Below the pieces are notes generated by a model. It did no database searches. It saw only the letters and a list, made by a program, of their open reading frames with translations, and was not told the origin of the DNA. A DNA stretch of 62,602 nucleotides, from assembly GCA_944326475.1 (NCBI GenBank), contig CALVEC010000014.1:1-62602 (forward strand), written 5' to 3'. The first letter of the stretch is position 1. Each line of letters begins with the position of its first letter. The stretch is from Candidatus Gastranaerophilales bacterium. Lineage in GTDB: Bacteria > Cyanobacteriota > Vampirovibrionia > Gastranaerophilales > Gastranaerophilaceae. Both the position numbers and the translations under genes were made by a program. Shown piece by piece: positions 8,303-18,190 of this stretch.

Positions 8303-8320
8303 TTGTCTTTATAGAGACAA
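8303..8320. promoter_or_regulatory. Inverted repeat just before the secreted-protein gene
   Basis: TTGTCT (8303-8308) and AGACAA (8315-8320) flank a six-base spacer immediately upstream of the GAGGTTAGG ribosome binding site of the gene at 8335. It could be an operator or a leader hairpin. Confidence 0.35.
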
Positions 8321-8334
8321 ACGAGGTTAGGAAT

Positions 8335-8715
8335 ATGAGATTTTTACTTGCTACAATTATTGCTTTTTGCGCTTTTTTACCGGCTGTTTGTGAAGAAAGC
8401 GGCGTAAAATTTTACGAAAAAGACTACCAGAATAGCTGGTGTTCAAGACACAACGGTAAAACGGAAGTCAGACTGTTTGACAAAACAAGGATAGACTGCC
8501 TTACTGACAGTCATGCAATCGAGTTTGATTTTGCAAACAAATGGGGAGAATCAATAGGACAATCCCTGTATTATGCAGCGGTTGTTCACAAAAAACCGGG
8601 AATTGTGCTTATTATGGATAATGAATCTGATGACAGATACCTCCAGAGGGTTAAGACTGTTGCAAATAAATACAATATTAAAGTCTGGACAATATCTCCG
8701 AAAGACCTTAACTAA
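8335..8715 (+). CDS. Exported hypothetical protein, possible nuclease-like fold
   Basis: A 126-residue protein with an N-terminal signal peptide (MRFLLATIIAFCAFLPAVC). The mature part carries IDCLTDSHAIEFDFANKW followed by ESIGQSLYYA and GIVLIM. That pattern, with D, then ExD and K, occurs in a family of small exported proteins and resembles a PD-(D/E)XK nuclease core (established pattern; the activity is inferred). GAGGTTAGG precedes the ATG. The gene is convergent with the ROK kinase gene, which ends one base after it. No immunity or secretion partner is adjacent. Confidence 0.75.
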   Translation: MRFLLATIIAFCAFLPAVCEESGVKFYEKDYQNSWCSRHNGKTEVRLFDKTRIDCLTDSHAIEFDFANKWGESIGQSLYYAAVVHKKPGIVLIMDNESDDRYLQRVKTVANKYNIKVWTISPKDLN

Positions 8716-9645
8716 TTAGTCTATACGTCTCAATCCAAGGAGTGCTGCGCCTATCATTCCTGCATCATTTCCTGTAACTGCGTGTTTTACAAGGACAGGT
8801 GTAACGACTGACTCGTTGTTGATTCTCTCCTGCAATTCGTCAACACGGGCAAATTTACCCATACCGCCGGAAATAACTATTATTTCAGGATTGAAAATGT
8901 CTACAAGATTAACCAAACCGACAAAAATATATTCCTGCCACTGATTGAAAACTTTTTGACAAAATCCGTCATTGTTTTCAACGCCGTTTGTTATGTCGTA
9001 GGTGGTCAAATCATGAGGCTTTTTGTGTTTAAAAAGACTCTCCAAAAAAGAAGGATCATTTTCAGCAAGAGCAGCTGCAATATTTTTGAGTCCGGTGCCA
9101 GATGCGTAACTTTCCCAGCAGTCATATCTTCCGCATGTGCATTTTTGCCTTTTATCAGCAAATATTTTCATGCTACCGACTTCTAATGCAGCCCCCGAGT
9201 ATCCGCGCACAAGTTCTCCATCTGAAATTGCTCCGCCTCCTATACCTGTGCCGAGAGTAATCATAAGGTTGTTCCTGTATCCTTTTGCTGCACCGCAAAT
9301 ATATTCAGCCCAGGCAGCACAGTTTGCATCGTTTTCTACAAAAACTTTTTTATCCGTGATTTTTGAAAATTCGATATCAGGATATCCCGCAGGGAGATTC
9401 GGGGTTGAGCTTTTAACCCGGGTATTTTCAATATTTACCGCACCCGCAGTTGAAATCGTCACTGCGTTTATGTCTTTATAATGCTCATTAGCTATATCTT
9501 TGAACATAGCAAATATTTCTTCTGCAGTATCGGGTGTTGCTGCTTTTATTTTTTCTGTTACAAATGTTCCGTTTTCGTCGATTATTGCATAGTTTGTTTT
9601 TGTGCCGCCGATATCAAAACTTAGCGCTTTTTTTGTGTTTTCCAT
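8716..9645 (-). CDS. ROK-family sugar kinase (possible N-acetylmannosamine kinase)
   Basis: A 309-residue ROK kinase that phosphorylates a hexose or N-acetylhexosamine with ATP. It has the phosphate-binding motif DIGGTKTN (residues 11-18), GTGIGGG mid-protein and the zinc-binding cysteine group CTCGRYDCWE. ATG 9645 is chosen because AGAGGA lies six bases upstream and the protein then begins at the kinase fold. It starts one base after the nanE-like stop, so the pair form an operon. That context suggests ManNAc as substrate (NanK role); glucokinase is the alternative. Confidence 0.85.
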   Translation of the reverse strand: MENTKKALSFDIGGTKTNYAIIDENGTFVTEKIKAATPDTAEEIFAMFKDIANEHYKDINAVTISTAGAVNIENTRVKSSTPNLPAGYPDIEFSKITDKKVFVENDANCAAWAEYICGAAKGYRNNLMITLGTGIGGGAISDGELVRGYSGAALEVGSMKIFADKRQKCTCGRYDCWESYASGTGLKNIAAALAENDPSFLESLFKHKKPHDLTTYDITNGVENNDGFCQKVFNQWQEYIFVGLVNLVDIFNPEIIVISGGMGKFARVDELQERINNESVVTPVLVKHAVTGNDAGMIGAALLGLRRID

Positions 9646-9646
9646 T

Positions 9647-10330
9647 CTATCCTCTGTTAACAAATCTTTTGGTAATAAGCTGCGGACGGGTTATTGCCGA
9701 CCCGATAACCACGGAATGAGCGCCAAGCTCAAACGCTCTGTCTACCTGCTCAGGTGTCCAAATACGTCCCTCCAAGATAACAGGACATTCGAGCGCATTC
9801 ACAAGCTGCTTAAGAAGCTTGAAATCCGGTTCGTCTGACGCGGGTGAAAATTGGGTATACCCGGAAAGGGTTGTTGAAATAATATCAGCTCCGAGAAGTC
9901 TTGCGGCAATTCCCTCTGTCAAAGTGGAAATATCTGCCATTACAACTTTTTTGTTTATTTTTATAAATTTTATAATTTGTTTCAGGTTGTAATCTCCTCT
10001 CGGGCGGGAAGTTCCGTCCAGTGCTATTATATCAGCACCGGCTTGTATTAAATCTTTTGCCTCTTTGATTGTGGGAGTAATATAAACAATATCACGCCAA
10101 TTTTGCGGTATAATTTCAGGTTTTGTAATCCCGATAACAGGAATTTTAAACATTTTTTTTGCATTAACAACATCTCTGACACCGGCAACACGAAGCGCAG
10201 CGGCACCGCCTTTCACAACAGACTGCATCATAGCGTTCATGCAAGCCTCCAGATACAACGGTTCGGCAGGCATAGCCTGGACAGAGACAACAACTTTACC
10301 TTTGAATTTATTAATTAATTCCGAACTCAT
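9647..10330 (-). CDS. nanE: N-acetylmannosamine-6-phosphate 2-epimerase
   Basis: Converts ManNAc-6-P to GlcNAc-6-P in sialic acid or ManNAc catabolism. The 227-residue TIM-barrel protein shows VVSVQAMPAEPLY at the N-terminus, then AALRVAG, PVIGITKPE, ADIIALDGTSRPRG, VMADIST and HSVVIGSAITRP, all as in NanE. ATG 10330 is preferred: a TATAAT lies seven bases upstream, so the longer frame from 10348 would start inside the promoter. There is no Shine-Dalgarno sequence, suggesting a leaderless message. A ROK kinase follows. No NanA lyase or transporter lies in the window. Confidence 0.92.
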   Translation of the reverse strand: MSSELINKFKGKVVVSVQAMPAEPLYLEACMNAMMQSVVKGGAAALRVAGVRDVVNAKKMFKIPVIGITKPEIIPQNWRDIVYITPTIKEAKDLIQAGADIIALDGTSRPRGDYNLKQIIKFIKINKKVVMADISTLTEGIAARLLGADIISTTLSGYTQFSPASDEPDFKLLKQLVNALECPVILEGRIWTPEQVDRAFELGAHSVVIGSAITRPQLITKRFVNRG

Positions 10331-10336
10331 TCTGAT

Positions 10337-10365
10337 ATTATAGCGCATTTTTAACTGCTAAACAA
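10337..10365 (-). promoter_or_regulatory. Promoter of nanE, leaderless
   Basis: On the minus strand TTGTTT (10365-10360) is followed after 17 bases by a perfect TATAAT (10342-10337). The start codon begins seven bases past the -10, where transcription itself would start. Confidence 0.7.
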
Positions 10366-10472
10366 CAATGTTTTATATATAAAAAGAAAATTTCTATAGT
10401 GTTTTACAAAAAAACCTTTTATACTATAATAACTTTATGTTTATTAGTAAAGTTGTCTAAAGGATTAGAAAA

Positions 10473-11777
10473 ATGACTGTAAAAATTGAAAAACAAGATA
10501 AGAACATGGTTAAGCTGGATATTGAAATTGATACAGATACAGCAATGAAAGAATACAGCAAATCTTGCAAAAGACTTGCACAGAGAGTTAATATCCCGGG
10601 ATTTAGAAAAGGCAAAGCCCCGAGAAATGTTATAGAAAAATTTGTAGGTGTTGAGGCTATTCAAAGAGACGCTCTTGACTATATGCTTCCGGGTATTTTT
10701 GCACAAGCAATCAGGGAAAATAATTTAAATATAATAACAGAACCTTACTTAGAGTCATATAAATTTGAACCCGGAAAACCGGTTGAAATTGTGGCAAAAA
10801 TGGAACTTAAACCCGAAGTTAAAATTGAACAGTATAAAGATTTAGAGGTTGATGTTGAAGAATATAAAACAGCAGATGATGCAATGGATAAAGAATTGAA
10901 ATCACTTGCTGAAAAATATGCAACACTTGAACCTGTCATAAACAGAGAAACTACAGACAAAGATATCGTTCTTATGGATTTTGAAGGCACTATAAACGGA
11001 GAACCTATCAAAGGCGGCTCCTCAAAAAATTACATGCTCGATTTGGGCAACAGTAATTTTATTCCCGGTTTTGCAGAGCAGCTTGTAGGAAAGAAAATCG
11101 GTGAAGAATTTACAATTGACGTAAAATTTCCGGAAGAATACCACGATGAGAAATTACAGGGACAACCCGCTCAATTTAAAATTAAAATCAATGAAATAAA
11201 AGAAAAAATCGTTCCTGAAATCAACGATGAATTGGCAAAAAAAGTCGGTCCCTTCAAAACAATCGAAGATCTTAAAGCTGATATTCAAAAATATCTTGAC
11301 AGTACAGAAAAATCAGAAAATGAAAAGAGAAAATCAAATAAAATATTTGAAACAGTAATCTCGAAACTCAATGTAGATGTTCAGGATTCAATGATAAACA
11401 GAGAGGCTCAGGCACTGCTCGATGAATTTAAACAAAAAATAAAAACATCAGGTTTAGACTGGGATAAGGTTGTAGAGAAAGAAGGACACGAAAAAATCTG
11501 GGAAGAACTCAGAGTTGAAGCACTAAACCGTATTAAAAACTCGCTTTTAATCTCAGAGATTGCAAAACTTGAAAACATTCAGGTAACTGCGTCCGATATA
11601 GAACAAAAACTCAGCGAACTTGCTTCTCTATACGGAACAGACAGAAATGCTATAATAAAAGAAATTCAAAAAAATGCTGCATTGATTCAATCATTGTCAC
11701 AGCAAGCTTTGAGCCAAAAAGTTACAAAATTTTTGATAGATAATAATAAATTTAATTTTGTAAAATCCGAAAAATAA
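10473..11777 (+). CDS. tig: Trigger factor
   Basis: Ribosome-associated chaperone and peptidyl-prolyl isomerase acting on nascent chains. The 434-residue protein has the ribosome-docking signature GFRKGKAP (about residues 43-50), a central FKBP-type domain around 160-245 (with FEGTINGEPIKGG and YMLDLGNSNFIPGF) and a long helical C-terminal chaperone domain. AAAGGATT precedes the ATG. It starts the conserved tig-clpP-clpX order. Confidence 0.96.
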   Translation: MTVKIEKQDKNMVKLDIEIDTDTAMKEYSKSCKRLAQRVNIPGFRKGKAPRNVIEKFVGVEAIQRDALDYMLPGIFAQAIRENNLNIITEPYLESYKFEPGKPVEIVAKMELKPEVKIEQYKDLEVDVEEYKTADDAMDKELKSLAEKYATLEPVINRETTDKDIVLMDFEGTINGEPIKGGSSKNYMLDLGNSNFIPGFAEQLVGKKIGEEFTIDVKFPEEYHDEKLQGQPAQFKIKINEIKEKIVPEINDELAKKVGPFKTIEDLKADIQKYLDSTEKSENEKRKSNKIFETVISKLNVDVQDSMINREAQALLDEFKQKIKTSGLDWDKVVEKEGHEKIWEELRVEALNRIKNSLLISEIAKLENIQVTASDIEQKLSELASLYGTDRNAIIKEIQKNAALIQSLSQQALSQKVTKFLIDNNKFNFVKSEK

Positions 11778-11825
11778 TCTATAATAAATACCAGAACAAG
11801 ATAAATAATGAAAGGCAAATTAATT

Positions 11826-12425
11826 ATGAGCTTTGTACCAACAGTTGTAGAACAATCAAGCCGCGGCGAACGCGCATTTGATATCTTTTCAAGATTGCTG
11901 AGAGAGAGAATTATCTTCCTCGGTACACCGATAGACGATATGGTTGCAAACCTTGTCGTTGCACAGATGCTGCTTCTTGACAGCGAAAATCCGGAAAAAG
12001 ATATTATGCTCTACATAAACAGCCCCGGAGGAAGTGTCACTGCAGGTTTTGCAATATACGATACTATGCAGCACATCCGTTCTGACGTTTCTACAATATG
12101 TCTCGGACAAGCAGCAAGTATGGGCGCTTTCCTTTTGTCTTCTGGCACAAAAGGTAAAAGACTTGCTCTGCCCCATTCAAGAGTTCTGATTCACCAGCCT
12201 TTAGGCGGTGCTCAAGGTCAGGCTACCGATATTGAAATTCAGGCGGCAGAAATTATCAGAATTAAAAAAGCTCTTAATGAAATTCTTGCATCTAACACAG
12301 GACAGTCCATTAAGAAAATTGAAAAAGACACAGACAGAGATTACATCATGACGCCGGAAGAAGCGCTTGAATACGGTATGATTGATAAAGTTGTCTCTAT
12401 CGACAAACACGCAAAAGCTGAATAA
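11826..12425 (+). CDS. clpP: ATP-dependent Clp protease proteolytic subunit
   Basis: Serine protease that forms the tetradecameric Clp chamber. With the start at ATG 11826 (GAAAGG upstream) the protein is 199 residues, begins [19 protein letters not shown], and places the catalytic triad at Ser98 (QAASMGAF), His123 (VLIHQP) and Asp172 (TDRDYIM), close to the standard numbering. An ATG at 11808 in the same frame is less likely, having no ribosome binding site. ClpX follows after 20 bases. Confidence 0.97.
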   Translation: MSFVPTVVEQSSRGERAFDIFSRLLRERIIFLGTPIDDMVANLVVAQMLLLDSENPEKDIMLYINSPGGSVTAGFAIYDTMQHIRSDVSTICLGQAASMGAFLLSSGTKGKRLALPHSRVLIHQPLGGAQGQATDIEIQAAEIIRIKKALNEILASNTGQSIKKIEKDTDRDYIMTPEEALEYGMIDKVVSIDKHAKAE

Positions 12426-12445
12426 GCAAAATCAGGAGAAAAATA

Positions 12446-13771
12446 ATGAAACACGATGACAGCCGTTTAAAATGTTCATTTTGCGGAAAAACTCAGGATC
12501 AGGTAAAAAAACTTATTGCCGGTCCGGAGGTGTACATCTGTGACGAATGTGTGGAACTTTGTAACGAAATTCTTGATGAAGAATTTTTTGAAAACAAAGA
12601 AAAGACAGAAAAAACAGAAAAACCGGAAGCAGACCTGTCAAAGGTTCCCAAGCCCCACGAAATCAAAGCATACCTCGATGAAAATATAGTGGGACAGGAT
12701 GATGCAAAAAAGGTTCTTTCTGTTGCTGTTTACAACCACTATAAAAGAATTGCACACAATTCTTCAGAAGCAGCGGAAAGCGGCGTTGAAATACAAAAAA
12801 GCAACATTCTTCTTGTCGGTCCGACAGGAAGCGGGAAAACATTACTTGCCCAGACTCTGGCAAAAATGCTGGATGTCCCGTTTGCCGTTGCTGATGCAAC
12901 AACCTTAACCGAGGCAGGTTATGTCGGCGACGATGTTGAGAATATACTTTTAAGATTGTACCAGAGTGCTGACTACGATGCCCAGAAGGCTGAACGCGGC
13001 ATTATCTATATAGATGAAATAGACAAAATTGCGAGAAAGTCAGAAAATCCGAGTATTACAAGAGATGTAAGCGGAGAAGGCGTTCAGCAGGCACTTTTAA
13101 AAATGATAGAAGGAACTGTTGCGAATGTTCCTCCGCAGGGCGGTCGTAAACATCCTCACCAGGAATTTATTCAGATTGATACAAAAAATATTCTGTTTAT
13201 TGTCGGCGGGGCATTTGTCGGACTGGACAAAATTGTTGAAAGACGCGCTGATGAGGGAACGTCTCTGGGCTTTGGCGCAAAGGCTCCGGCAACAACCGCA
13301 GAAAAAGAAGCAGCCGCCCAAAAAATGCTAAAAAAATTGCAGCCTGAAGACTTGTTAAAATTCGGACTTATTCCTGAATTTATAGGTCGTGTTCCTATTT
13401 ACGCGGTTCTTGACCAGCTTGATGAAGAAACTCTCAAGATGATTTTAACAGAGCCAAAGAATGCGATTTTAAAACAGTATCAGTGTCTGCTCAAAATGGA
13501 CAATGTTGACTTAAAATTTGAGCCGGAGGCAATTGAACTTATTGCAAAAGAGGCAATAAAACGAAAAACCGGCGCCCGTGCATTGCGTTCAATTGTTGAA
13601 GAATTAATGCTCAATATTATGTACGAAGTTCCGTCACAAGAAGACGTGAAAGAGTTTGTAGTCACTGCGGAAATGGTGAAGAAGCGCGATAATGTGGCAG
13701 AATTGATTCAATTGCCGCATAAAAATTCAGAACCTGTAAAAATCGCAGATACACACGAAGAAATAGCTTAG
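12446..13771 (+). CDS. clpX: Clp protease ATP-binding subunit ClpX
   Basis: AAA+ unfoldase that feeds substrates to ClpP. The 441-residue protein has the N-terminal zinc-binding domain (Cys10, Cys13, Cys32, Cys35), Walker A GPTGSGKT (about 125), the pore loop GYVGDD, Walker [10 protein letters not shown], and the [11 protein letters not shown] sensor region. AGGAGAAA precedes the ATG. A bidirectional terminator follows. Confidence 0.97.
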   Translation: MKHDDSRLKCSFCGKTQDQVKKLIAGPEVYICDECVELCNEILDEEFFENKEKTEKTEKPEADLSKVPKPHEIKAYLDENIVGQDDAKKVLSVAVYNHYKRIAHNSSEAAESGVEIQKSNILLVGPTGSGKTLLAQTLAKMLDVPFAVADATTLTEAGYVGDDVENILLRLYQSADYDAQKAERGIIYIDEIDKIARKSENPSITRDVSGEGVQQALLKMIEGTVANVPPQGGRKHPHQEFIQIDTKNILFIVGGAFVGLDKIVERRADEGTSLGFGAKAPATTAEKEAAAQKMLKKLQPEDLLKFGLIPEFIGRVPIYAVLDQLDEETLKMILTEPKNAILKQYQCLLKMDNVDLKFEPEAIELIAKEAIKRKTGARALRSIVEELMLNIMYEVPSQEDVKEFVVTAEMVKKRDNVAELIQLPHKNSEPVKIADTHEEIA

Positions 13772-13772
13772 C

Positions 13773-13801
13773 AAAAAGCCCTCTGTAAATGAGGGCTTTT
13801 T
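13773..13801. terminator. Terminator after clpX
   Basis: AAAAAGCCCTC (13773-13783) and GAGGGCTTTTT (13791-13801) form an 11-bp stem with A and T runs on both sides, usable from both strands between convergent genes. Confidence 0.85.
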
Positions 13802-13809
13802 GTTAAAAA

Positions 13810-14115
13810 TTAGCTGATAACGCAGTTGTTCAGATACTCTATGGTATTGATTTTGTTATCGTATAGATATTTTAAAAATTCGAGATGTTCTCTGCTGTTG
13901 GATGAAACGACGAGGTTTATCTCGAATCCGTCCGAGCAAAACGGTTCATAATCATAAATAACATAGCTGTTATATTTGCTTTTCCACTCTTTTCTCTCTA
14001 TTTTGCAGTTTGTTTCTAACGCGAGATCTTCAAGCCATGGAACGATTTCTTTGCTCAGGTTGTTAAACTCCAGCTGTTTACGCTGATTTAATTCGGTGTA
14101 TTTTTCGCTAAGCAT
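13810..14115 (-). CDS. Hypothetical protein
   Basis: A 101-residue soluble protein starting MLSEKYTELNQRKQ. The ATG at 14115 is supported by AAGGAG seven bases upstream; the frame is open for eight more residues. It has a charged helical N-terminal half, a middle with YDYEPFCSDGFEINLVV that looks like beta strands, and no recognised motif. It is convergent with clpX. The following 14116-14286 stretch contains nothing I can identify. Confidence 0.6.
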   Translation of the reverse strand: MLSEKYTELNQRKQLEFNNLSKEIVPWLEDLALETNCKIERKEWKSKYNSYVIYDYEPFCSDGFEINLVVSSNSREHLEFLKYLYDNKINTIEYLNNCVIS

Positions 14116-14286
14116 AACAGACTCCTTAATCCTTTCCATGCTTCTCTTTGAAGCACGATTTAAAGGTATTTTAACGGGATTGTAAAAAAGATAAAATAGA
14201 CCAACGTATTATAGCTTAGCTGTATAAATGTACTATTTTTTAACAACACCGGGAGTCTTTATGTTAAATAATCCGGTGAGAATTTA

Positions 14287-16104
14287 TTATTTTTTGGATA
14301 TTTCATTCATCCATTCTTCAACGCTTTTGTATGGGAGCGTGCTTTTAAAAGCCGGCTGGCTGCTGCTTTTTTCTATATCCTTATTTACGGTGTATTTCAG
14401 CATTTTATTCAAAAAGTGAGGCAAAACAAAACCAAGAATCGCCATATTGCTCAATAACGATACCCAGTAAAGTCCGGCACCTATATTTTTTGTACGTTTA
14501 ATTACCTCAGGAGAGACGTTTTTAAGGTTGTCAATTTTGGTAAACCTTCGTATACCGACCGTAAAACCTTTCAAAAATCCTATTTTTTTGTCGGAACGCA
14601 TAATTTTTGTTCCGAGGTATTTGTCAGATAACCGTCCGAGAATGTTGTTTATCAAAAAGTCACCGCCGAAAAACATTGCAAAAATAGCGCCTTCTCTGGC
14701 AGCTCTGTCTCTGATTTCATACTTGTCTCTGGAAGATGGTAATTTTGCGAGAAATCCGGTAAATGCCCATTTTAGAGCATTGACGGTTTTTGACATACTT
14801 ACGCCTGAGGTGTAATCAAAATTTCTTGCATTATTTTTTATTATGTTTGCTTTTTGTGCTGTTAAACCGGCTGTTACGGCTTTTGAAATTATCACGCCGG
14901 GTATAAGCGCAAAAGCCAGAGTACCCAGTATTCTTTTAAGCTTGTTTTTTCTTGAATTTTGTTTTGAGATTTGTTTCTCATCAAGCATGTTAAAGGTTGC
15001 GGAAAAACCTTTGCGTCCTGTTTTGAGTTCGGTAATTGATGTTGCAATCCAGGGAATACTTCCCATTAAAAGCCCTGTTGACATGAAATCAGAACGTAGA
15101 ATTTGTTCATGTGCTTTTAAGAGCTTTTTCTTCAACTCATCTTCTCTGCCCTCAAATCGTTTTAAAATATTTTCAAAATCTTTTTCCGCCTTAAGCTCTT
15201 TTCCTGCATTTTTCACGGCTTGTACAAAATCAGATTTTTCTTTTATTAAAAATTCTTTTGAAATACGTATAATTTTCTTTTCATTGTTTGAGAAATTTTT
15301 AACAATCCCGTTTTTCGCAAGAAAAAATTTGTTATAGCGGGGGAGGAGAAAAAGAGGCATTATAAAAGCAAAACTCACACTCATTGCAGACATACCAAGT
15401 CTTTCAAGCGCTTCTTCTTTTGTATTTGACATGATTGCATGGGGAATTGCACAGCCGCCTATATTTGTAAGCCCGCGATTTAAGAGCGTGTGCGCCTGAA
15501 TAAAAGCGGTTGCGTCGTAAAACGCGCCTTTGAACGATGGGGTTTGGCTGTTCATATATAACAGCGAAAGCCTTTTGTCGAGAGATTTATATTGCTCAGG
15601 CGTCATACCATCCCGGTAAAAACGTTTTTCAAATTCTTCACCTTTTGGAAAAACCTTCTTTTTTAAAATTTCATAAGCCTTTTCGGGTTCATCGATTCCC
15701 GTTAACAGCCTTTCCATCGGACACTGTTCGTTAGTTTTAAGTACGCTGTCAACAATCCTGTCTGCTTCGTATGCAATTCCGTATTTGTCAAAAACTTCTT
15801 TTGCTGATTTTGACAGCAGCGGCGTTTTTATATATTTTGCTTTTCCGTAAGCAAAGAGCATTGCAGACGCCTTGCTGATTCTTCTGTCAACAATATATGC
15901 TCCGCTCAGGTCGTTGTTGTTTTCATCAAGCGCAAGAAAAATAGGTTTGAGATTCCGTTGTTCATAATATTTTATTTTCCCGTTTTTGTAAACAGCAAGC
16001 GTGTGTCGGTCAAGATTTTTCGTCATTTCCTGTTTTATTCCGGCACCCGGCTGTACGGGCAAGGTTTTTTGCGGTATGTAATTTTGATTAATTGGTGACA
16101 GCAT
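14287..16104 (-). CDS. Large membrane protein of unknown function
   Basis: A 605-residue protein that I cannot place in a family. After about 230 hydrophilic residues there are at least five hydrophobic segments, for instance SVSFAFIMPLFLLP (about 242-255), STGLLMGSIPWIATSI, TLAFALIPGVIISKAV, AIFAMFFGGDFLINNI and SLLSNMAILGFVLPHFL near the C-terminus, separated by charged Lys/Glu-rich loops. AGGGGAA precedes the ATG. It starts 11 bases after the hydE stop, so the two are probably co-transcribed. No enzymatic motif is visible. Confidence 0.75.
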   Translation of the reverse strand: MLSPINQNYIPQKTLPVQPGAGIKQEMTKNLDRHTLAVYKNGKIKYYEQRNLKPIFLALDENNNDLSGAYIVDRRISKASAMLFAYGKAKYIKTPLLSKSAKEVFDKYGIAYEADRIVDSVLKTNEQCPMERLLTGIDEPEKAYEILKKKVFPKGEEFEKRFYRDGMTPEQYKSLDKRLSLLYMNSQTPSFKGAFYDATAFIQAHTLLNRGLTNIGGCAIPHAIMSNTKEEALERLGMSAMSVSFAFIMPLFLLPRYNKFFLAKNGIVKNFSNNEKKIIRISKEFLIKEKSDFVQAVKNAGKELKAEKDFENILKRFEGREDELKKKLLKAHEQILRSDFMSTGLLMGSIPWIATSITELKTGRKGFSATFNMLDEKQISKQNSRKNKLKRILGTLAFALIPGVIISKAVTAGLTAQKANIIKNNARNFDYTSGVSMSKTVNALKWAFTGFLAKLPSSRDKYEIRDRAAREGAIFAMFFGGDFLINNILGRLSDKYLGTKIMRSDKKIGFLKGFTVGIRRFTKIDNLKNVSPEVIKRTKNIGAGLYWVSLLSNMAILGFVLPHFLNKMLKYTVNKDIEKSSSQPAFKSTLPYKSVEEWMNEISKK

Positions 16105-16115
16105 ATTTTCCCCTG

Positions 16116-17138
16116 TTAGTCATACCTGAAACCGGCTGTAGTTCCGACTGTTCTGCCAATGGACTCAATCATTTTTTTTGTTTCATCAAAAGTTTGTTCA
16201 CGCGAGGTGTTTACACTGGCTTTTCCGGGGTAGAGAAGGTATTTTTTCTTGTAATCGCCTTCTGTAACATTAGGCATAATTACATTTGCACCACTGTTAA
16301 GCGCCATTATTCTTCCTTGCGGATGAAGCGTTTCCATTGCGGTAGTAGCAGGAATATTTACATCTTGAAGCAGCAGCCGTGTGAGAGCCATAACTTTCAA
16401 CGCCTGATTAAGCGTTCCTCCCGCATCCTTTTCAAGCGGGGTATTTTGCGCCGGAATAAAAGGTCCCAGCCCTATCATATCCGCATCAAGTTCCTTAAAA
16501 AACAAAATATCATTTGCAATCGATTCCGCAGTTTGCCCCGGAAGCCCGACAAGAATCCCCGTGCCTGTTTCATAACCCAAAGTTTTTAAATCTCTGAGAC
16601 ATCTCATTCTGTTTTCAAAACTCATATTCGGGTGAAGTGTTTTGTAGAGATTTTTGTCTGTTGTTTCTATTCTGAGAAGGTATCTGTCTGCGCCGGCATT
16701 TTTGTATGCCCGATATTCTTCCGTTGTTTTTTCGCCTATGCTAAGAGTAAGAGCCAGCCCCATTGCCTTTATATTTTTTATAATCTCAACTAATTTTTCG
16801 GTCGAAAAAAAACCGTCTTCACCTGATTGGAGAACAATTGTTTTAAACCCCTTTTCGTTTGCATGCGCAGCAAAATCGGTTATTTCAGATAAAGACAACC
16901 TGTATCTTTCAACAGAACAGTTATCTTTTCTTATGCCGCAGTATTTACAGTTTTGTTTGCAAATATTAGAAAATTCAATAATACCTCTTATGTGTACAAC
17001 ATCGCCTTTTTTCGCTTTTCTGACAGCATCTGCTGTTTTAAAAAGGCATTCATCGTATTCATCTGTCTCAAGTATTTTTATTATATCCGCTTTTTCAAGT
17101 GTTGCATTTTTTGCAGCCAGTTCAATTTTTTTGTTCAT
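16116..17138 (-). CDS. hydE: [FeFe]-hydrogenase maturation radical SAM enzyme HydE
   Basis: Radical SAM enzyme needed, with HydF and HydG, to build the H-cluster of [FeFe]-hydrogenase. The 340-residue protein has the 4Fe-4S motif CKQNCKYC (Cys60, Cys64, Cys67), then YRLSLSEI, IVLQSGED, LRIETTDKNLY and GLGPFIPAQNTPL, all as in HydE rather than BioB. The ATG lacks a Shine-Dalgarno; TATAAT lies seven bases upstream. Neither hydF, hydG nor a hydrogenase is in the window. Its presence implies hydrogen-evolving fermentation. Confidence 0.92.
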   Translation of the reverse strand: MNKKIELAAKNATLEKADIIKILETDEYDECLFKTADAVRKAKKGDVVHIRGIIEFSNICKQNCKYCGIRKDNCSVERYRLSLSEITDFAAHANEKGFKTIVLQSGEDGFFSTEKLVEIIKNIKAMGLALTLSIGEKTTEEYRAYKNAGADRYLLRIETTDKNLYKTLHPNMSFENRMRCLRDLKTLGYETGTGILVGLPGQTAESIANDILFFKELDADMIGLGPFIPAQNTPLEKDAGGTLNQALKVMALTRLLLQDVNIPATTAMETLHPQGRIMALNSGANVIMPNVTEGDYKKKYLLYPGKASVNTSREQTFDETKKMIESIGRTVGTTAGFRYD

Positions 17139-17145
17139 AGTATAA

Positions 17146-17174
17146 ATTATATGATAATAAAAATTTAATTTGAA
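17146..17174 (-). promoter_or_regulatory. Promoter of hydE, leaderless
   Basis: On the minus strand TTCAAA (17174-17169), 17 bases, then TATAAT (17151-17146), then seven bases to the ATG at 17138. No ribosome binding site can fit between. Confidence 0.6.
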
Positions 17175-17323
17175 GAATGATTAAGATTTTAAAATTGCAA
17201 AAATCCAAACTTGACAGACTGTTGCGGAATATTTTTCAAAACTTCTGGACAAATTGATGGCAAAGCGCGTAGAATAAAATCAGATATACACCGCATATTT
17301 TTGCGTGAACGAAAGAGGGAAAA

Positions 17324-17938
17324 ATGGGGCATAGTTTTGAGGTAATAACCGGACCGATGAGCTGCGGGAAAACAGAGGAGCTGCTAAGAAGGGTAAGAAG
17401 ATGTATTATTGCGCAAAAAAAAGTTAAAGTTTTTTCGCCGGATATTGATACACGTACAAAGGGAGACTATATAGAGTCAAGAAACGGTCTGTGGCTTGAA
17501 GCTATTACCGTAAAAGATGCTAAAGAAATTCTTTCCCAAACAACCCCTCTTGATGAAGTGGTTGCTATAGATGAACTCCAATTTTTTGACAGAGAAATTG
17601 TGGATGTTGTGCTGGAACTTGTCAAAAGCGGCAAAAGAGTTATTGCATCGGGGCTTGATTTGGATTTTAAAGGCGAACCGTTCGGGTACATGCCTGAACT
17701 TTTGTGCATTGCAGATAAAGTAGACAAACTTTCTGCAGTATGTATGAAATGCGGCTCTGACAAAGCTACAAGAACCCAGAGACTTATAAACGGCATGCCT
17801 GCAGACAAAAGCTCTCCGCTTATTATGATTGGCGGTGATGAGACTTATGAAGCTCGCTGCATTCAGTGCTATGAGCTTCCGGATGTTAAAAAAGAAACAA
17901 GAAAAAGAGGGTTCAAACTGCTTAGTTTTGAGAAATAG
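17324..17938 (+). CDS. tdk: Thymidine kinase
   Basis: Salvage enzyme phosphorylating thymidine. The 204-residue type II kinase has the P-loop GPMSCGKT (residues 10-17; usually GPMFSGKS/T, so the first serine is shifted and a Cys is present), DELQFFD (Walker B), the GLDLDFKGEPFG lid region, and zinc-binding cysteine pairs CMKC and CIQC. AGAGGG precedes the ATG. A perfect TTGACA at 17211-17216 may belong to its promoter, though no good -10 is spaced from it. Confidence 0.95.
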   Translation: MGHSFEVITGPMSCGKTEELLRRVRRCIIAQKKVKVFSPDIDTRTKGDYIESRNGLWLEAITVKDAKEILSQTTPLDEVVAIDELQFFDREIVDVVLELVKSGKRVIASGLDLDFKGEPFGYMPELLCIADKVDKLSAVCMKCGSDKATRTQRLINGMPADKSSPLIMIGGDETYEARCIQCYELPDVKKETRKRGFKLLSFEK

Positions 17939-18190
17939 ATTTTGGATGCAAAAAGCGCCAATACAAGCATTTACAGTCATTTTAAAATTAATGTAAAAAC
18001 ATGTAAAGATGTGCAACTCTGTAAAGCAGGCAAAACAAAACATTCCGACAGGTAGTGTCTGATTGAATTTGCAAGATTTTGGCGTTTGCCTAGTATTTAT
18101 GTACTATTTCCATTTTTTTTCTTTAGTGATATTATAAATTTAAATATTTACTATTACCTTTTAAGTTTGGAATAAAGTTAGGAGAAAAAG

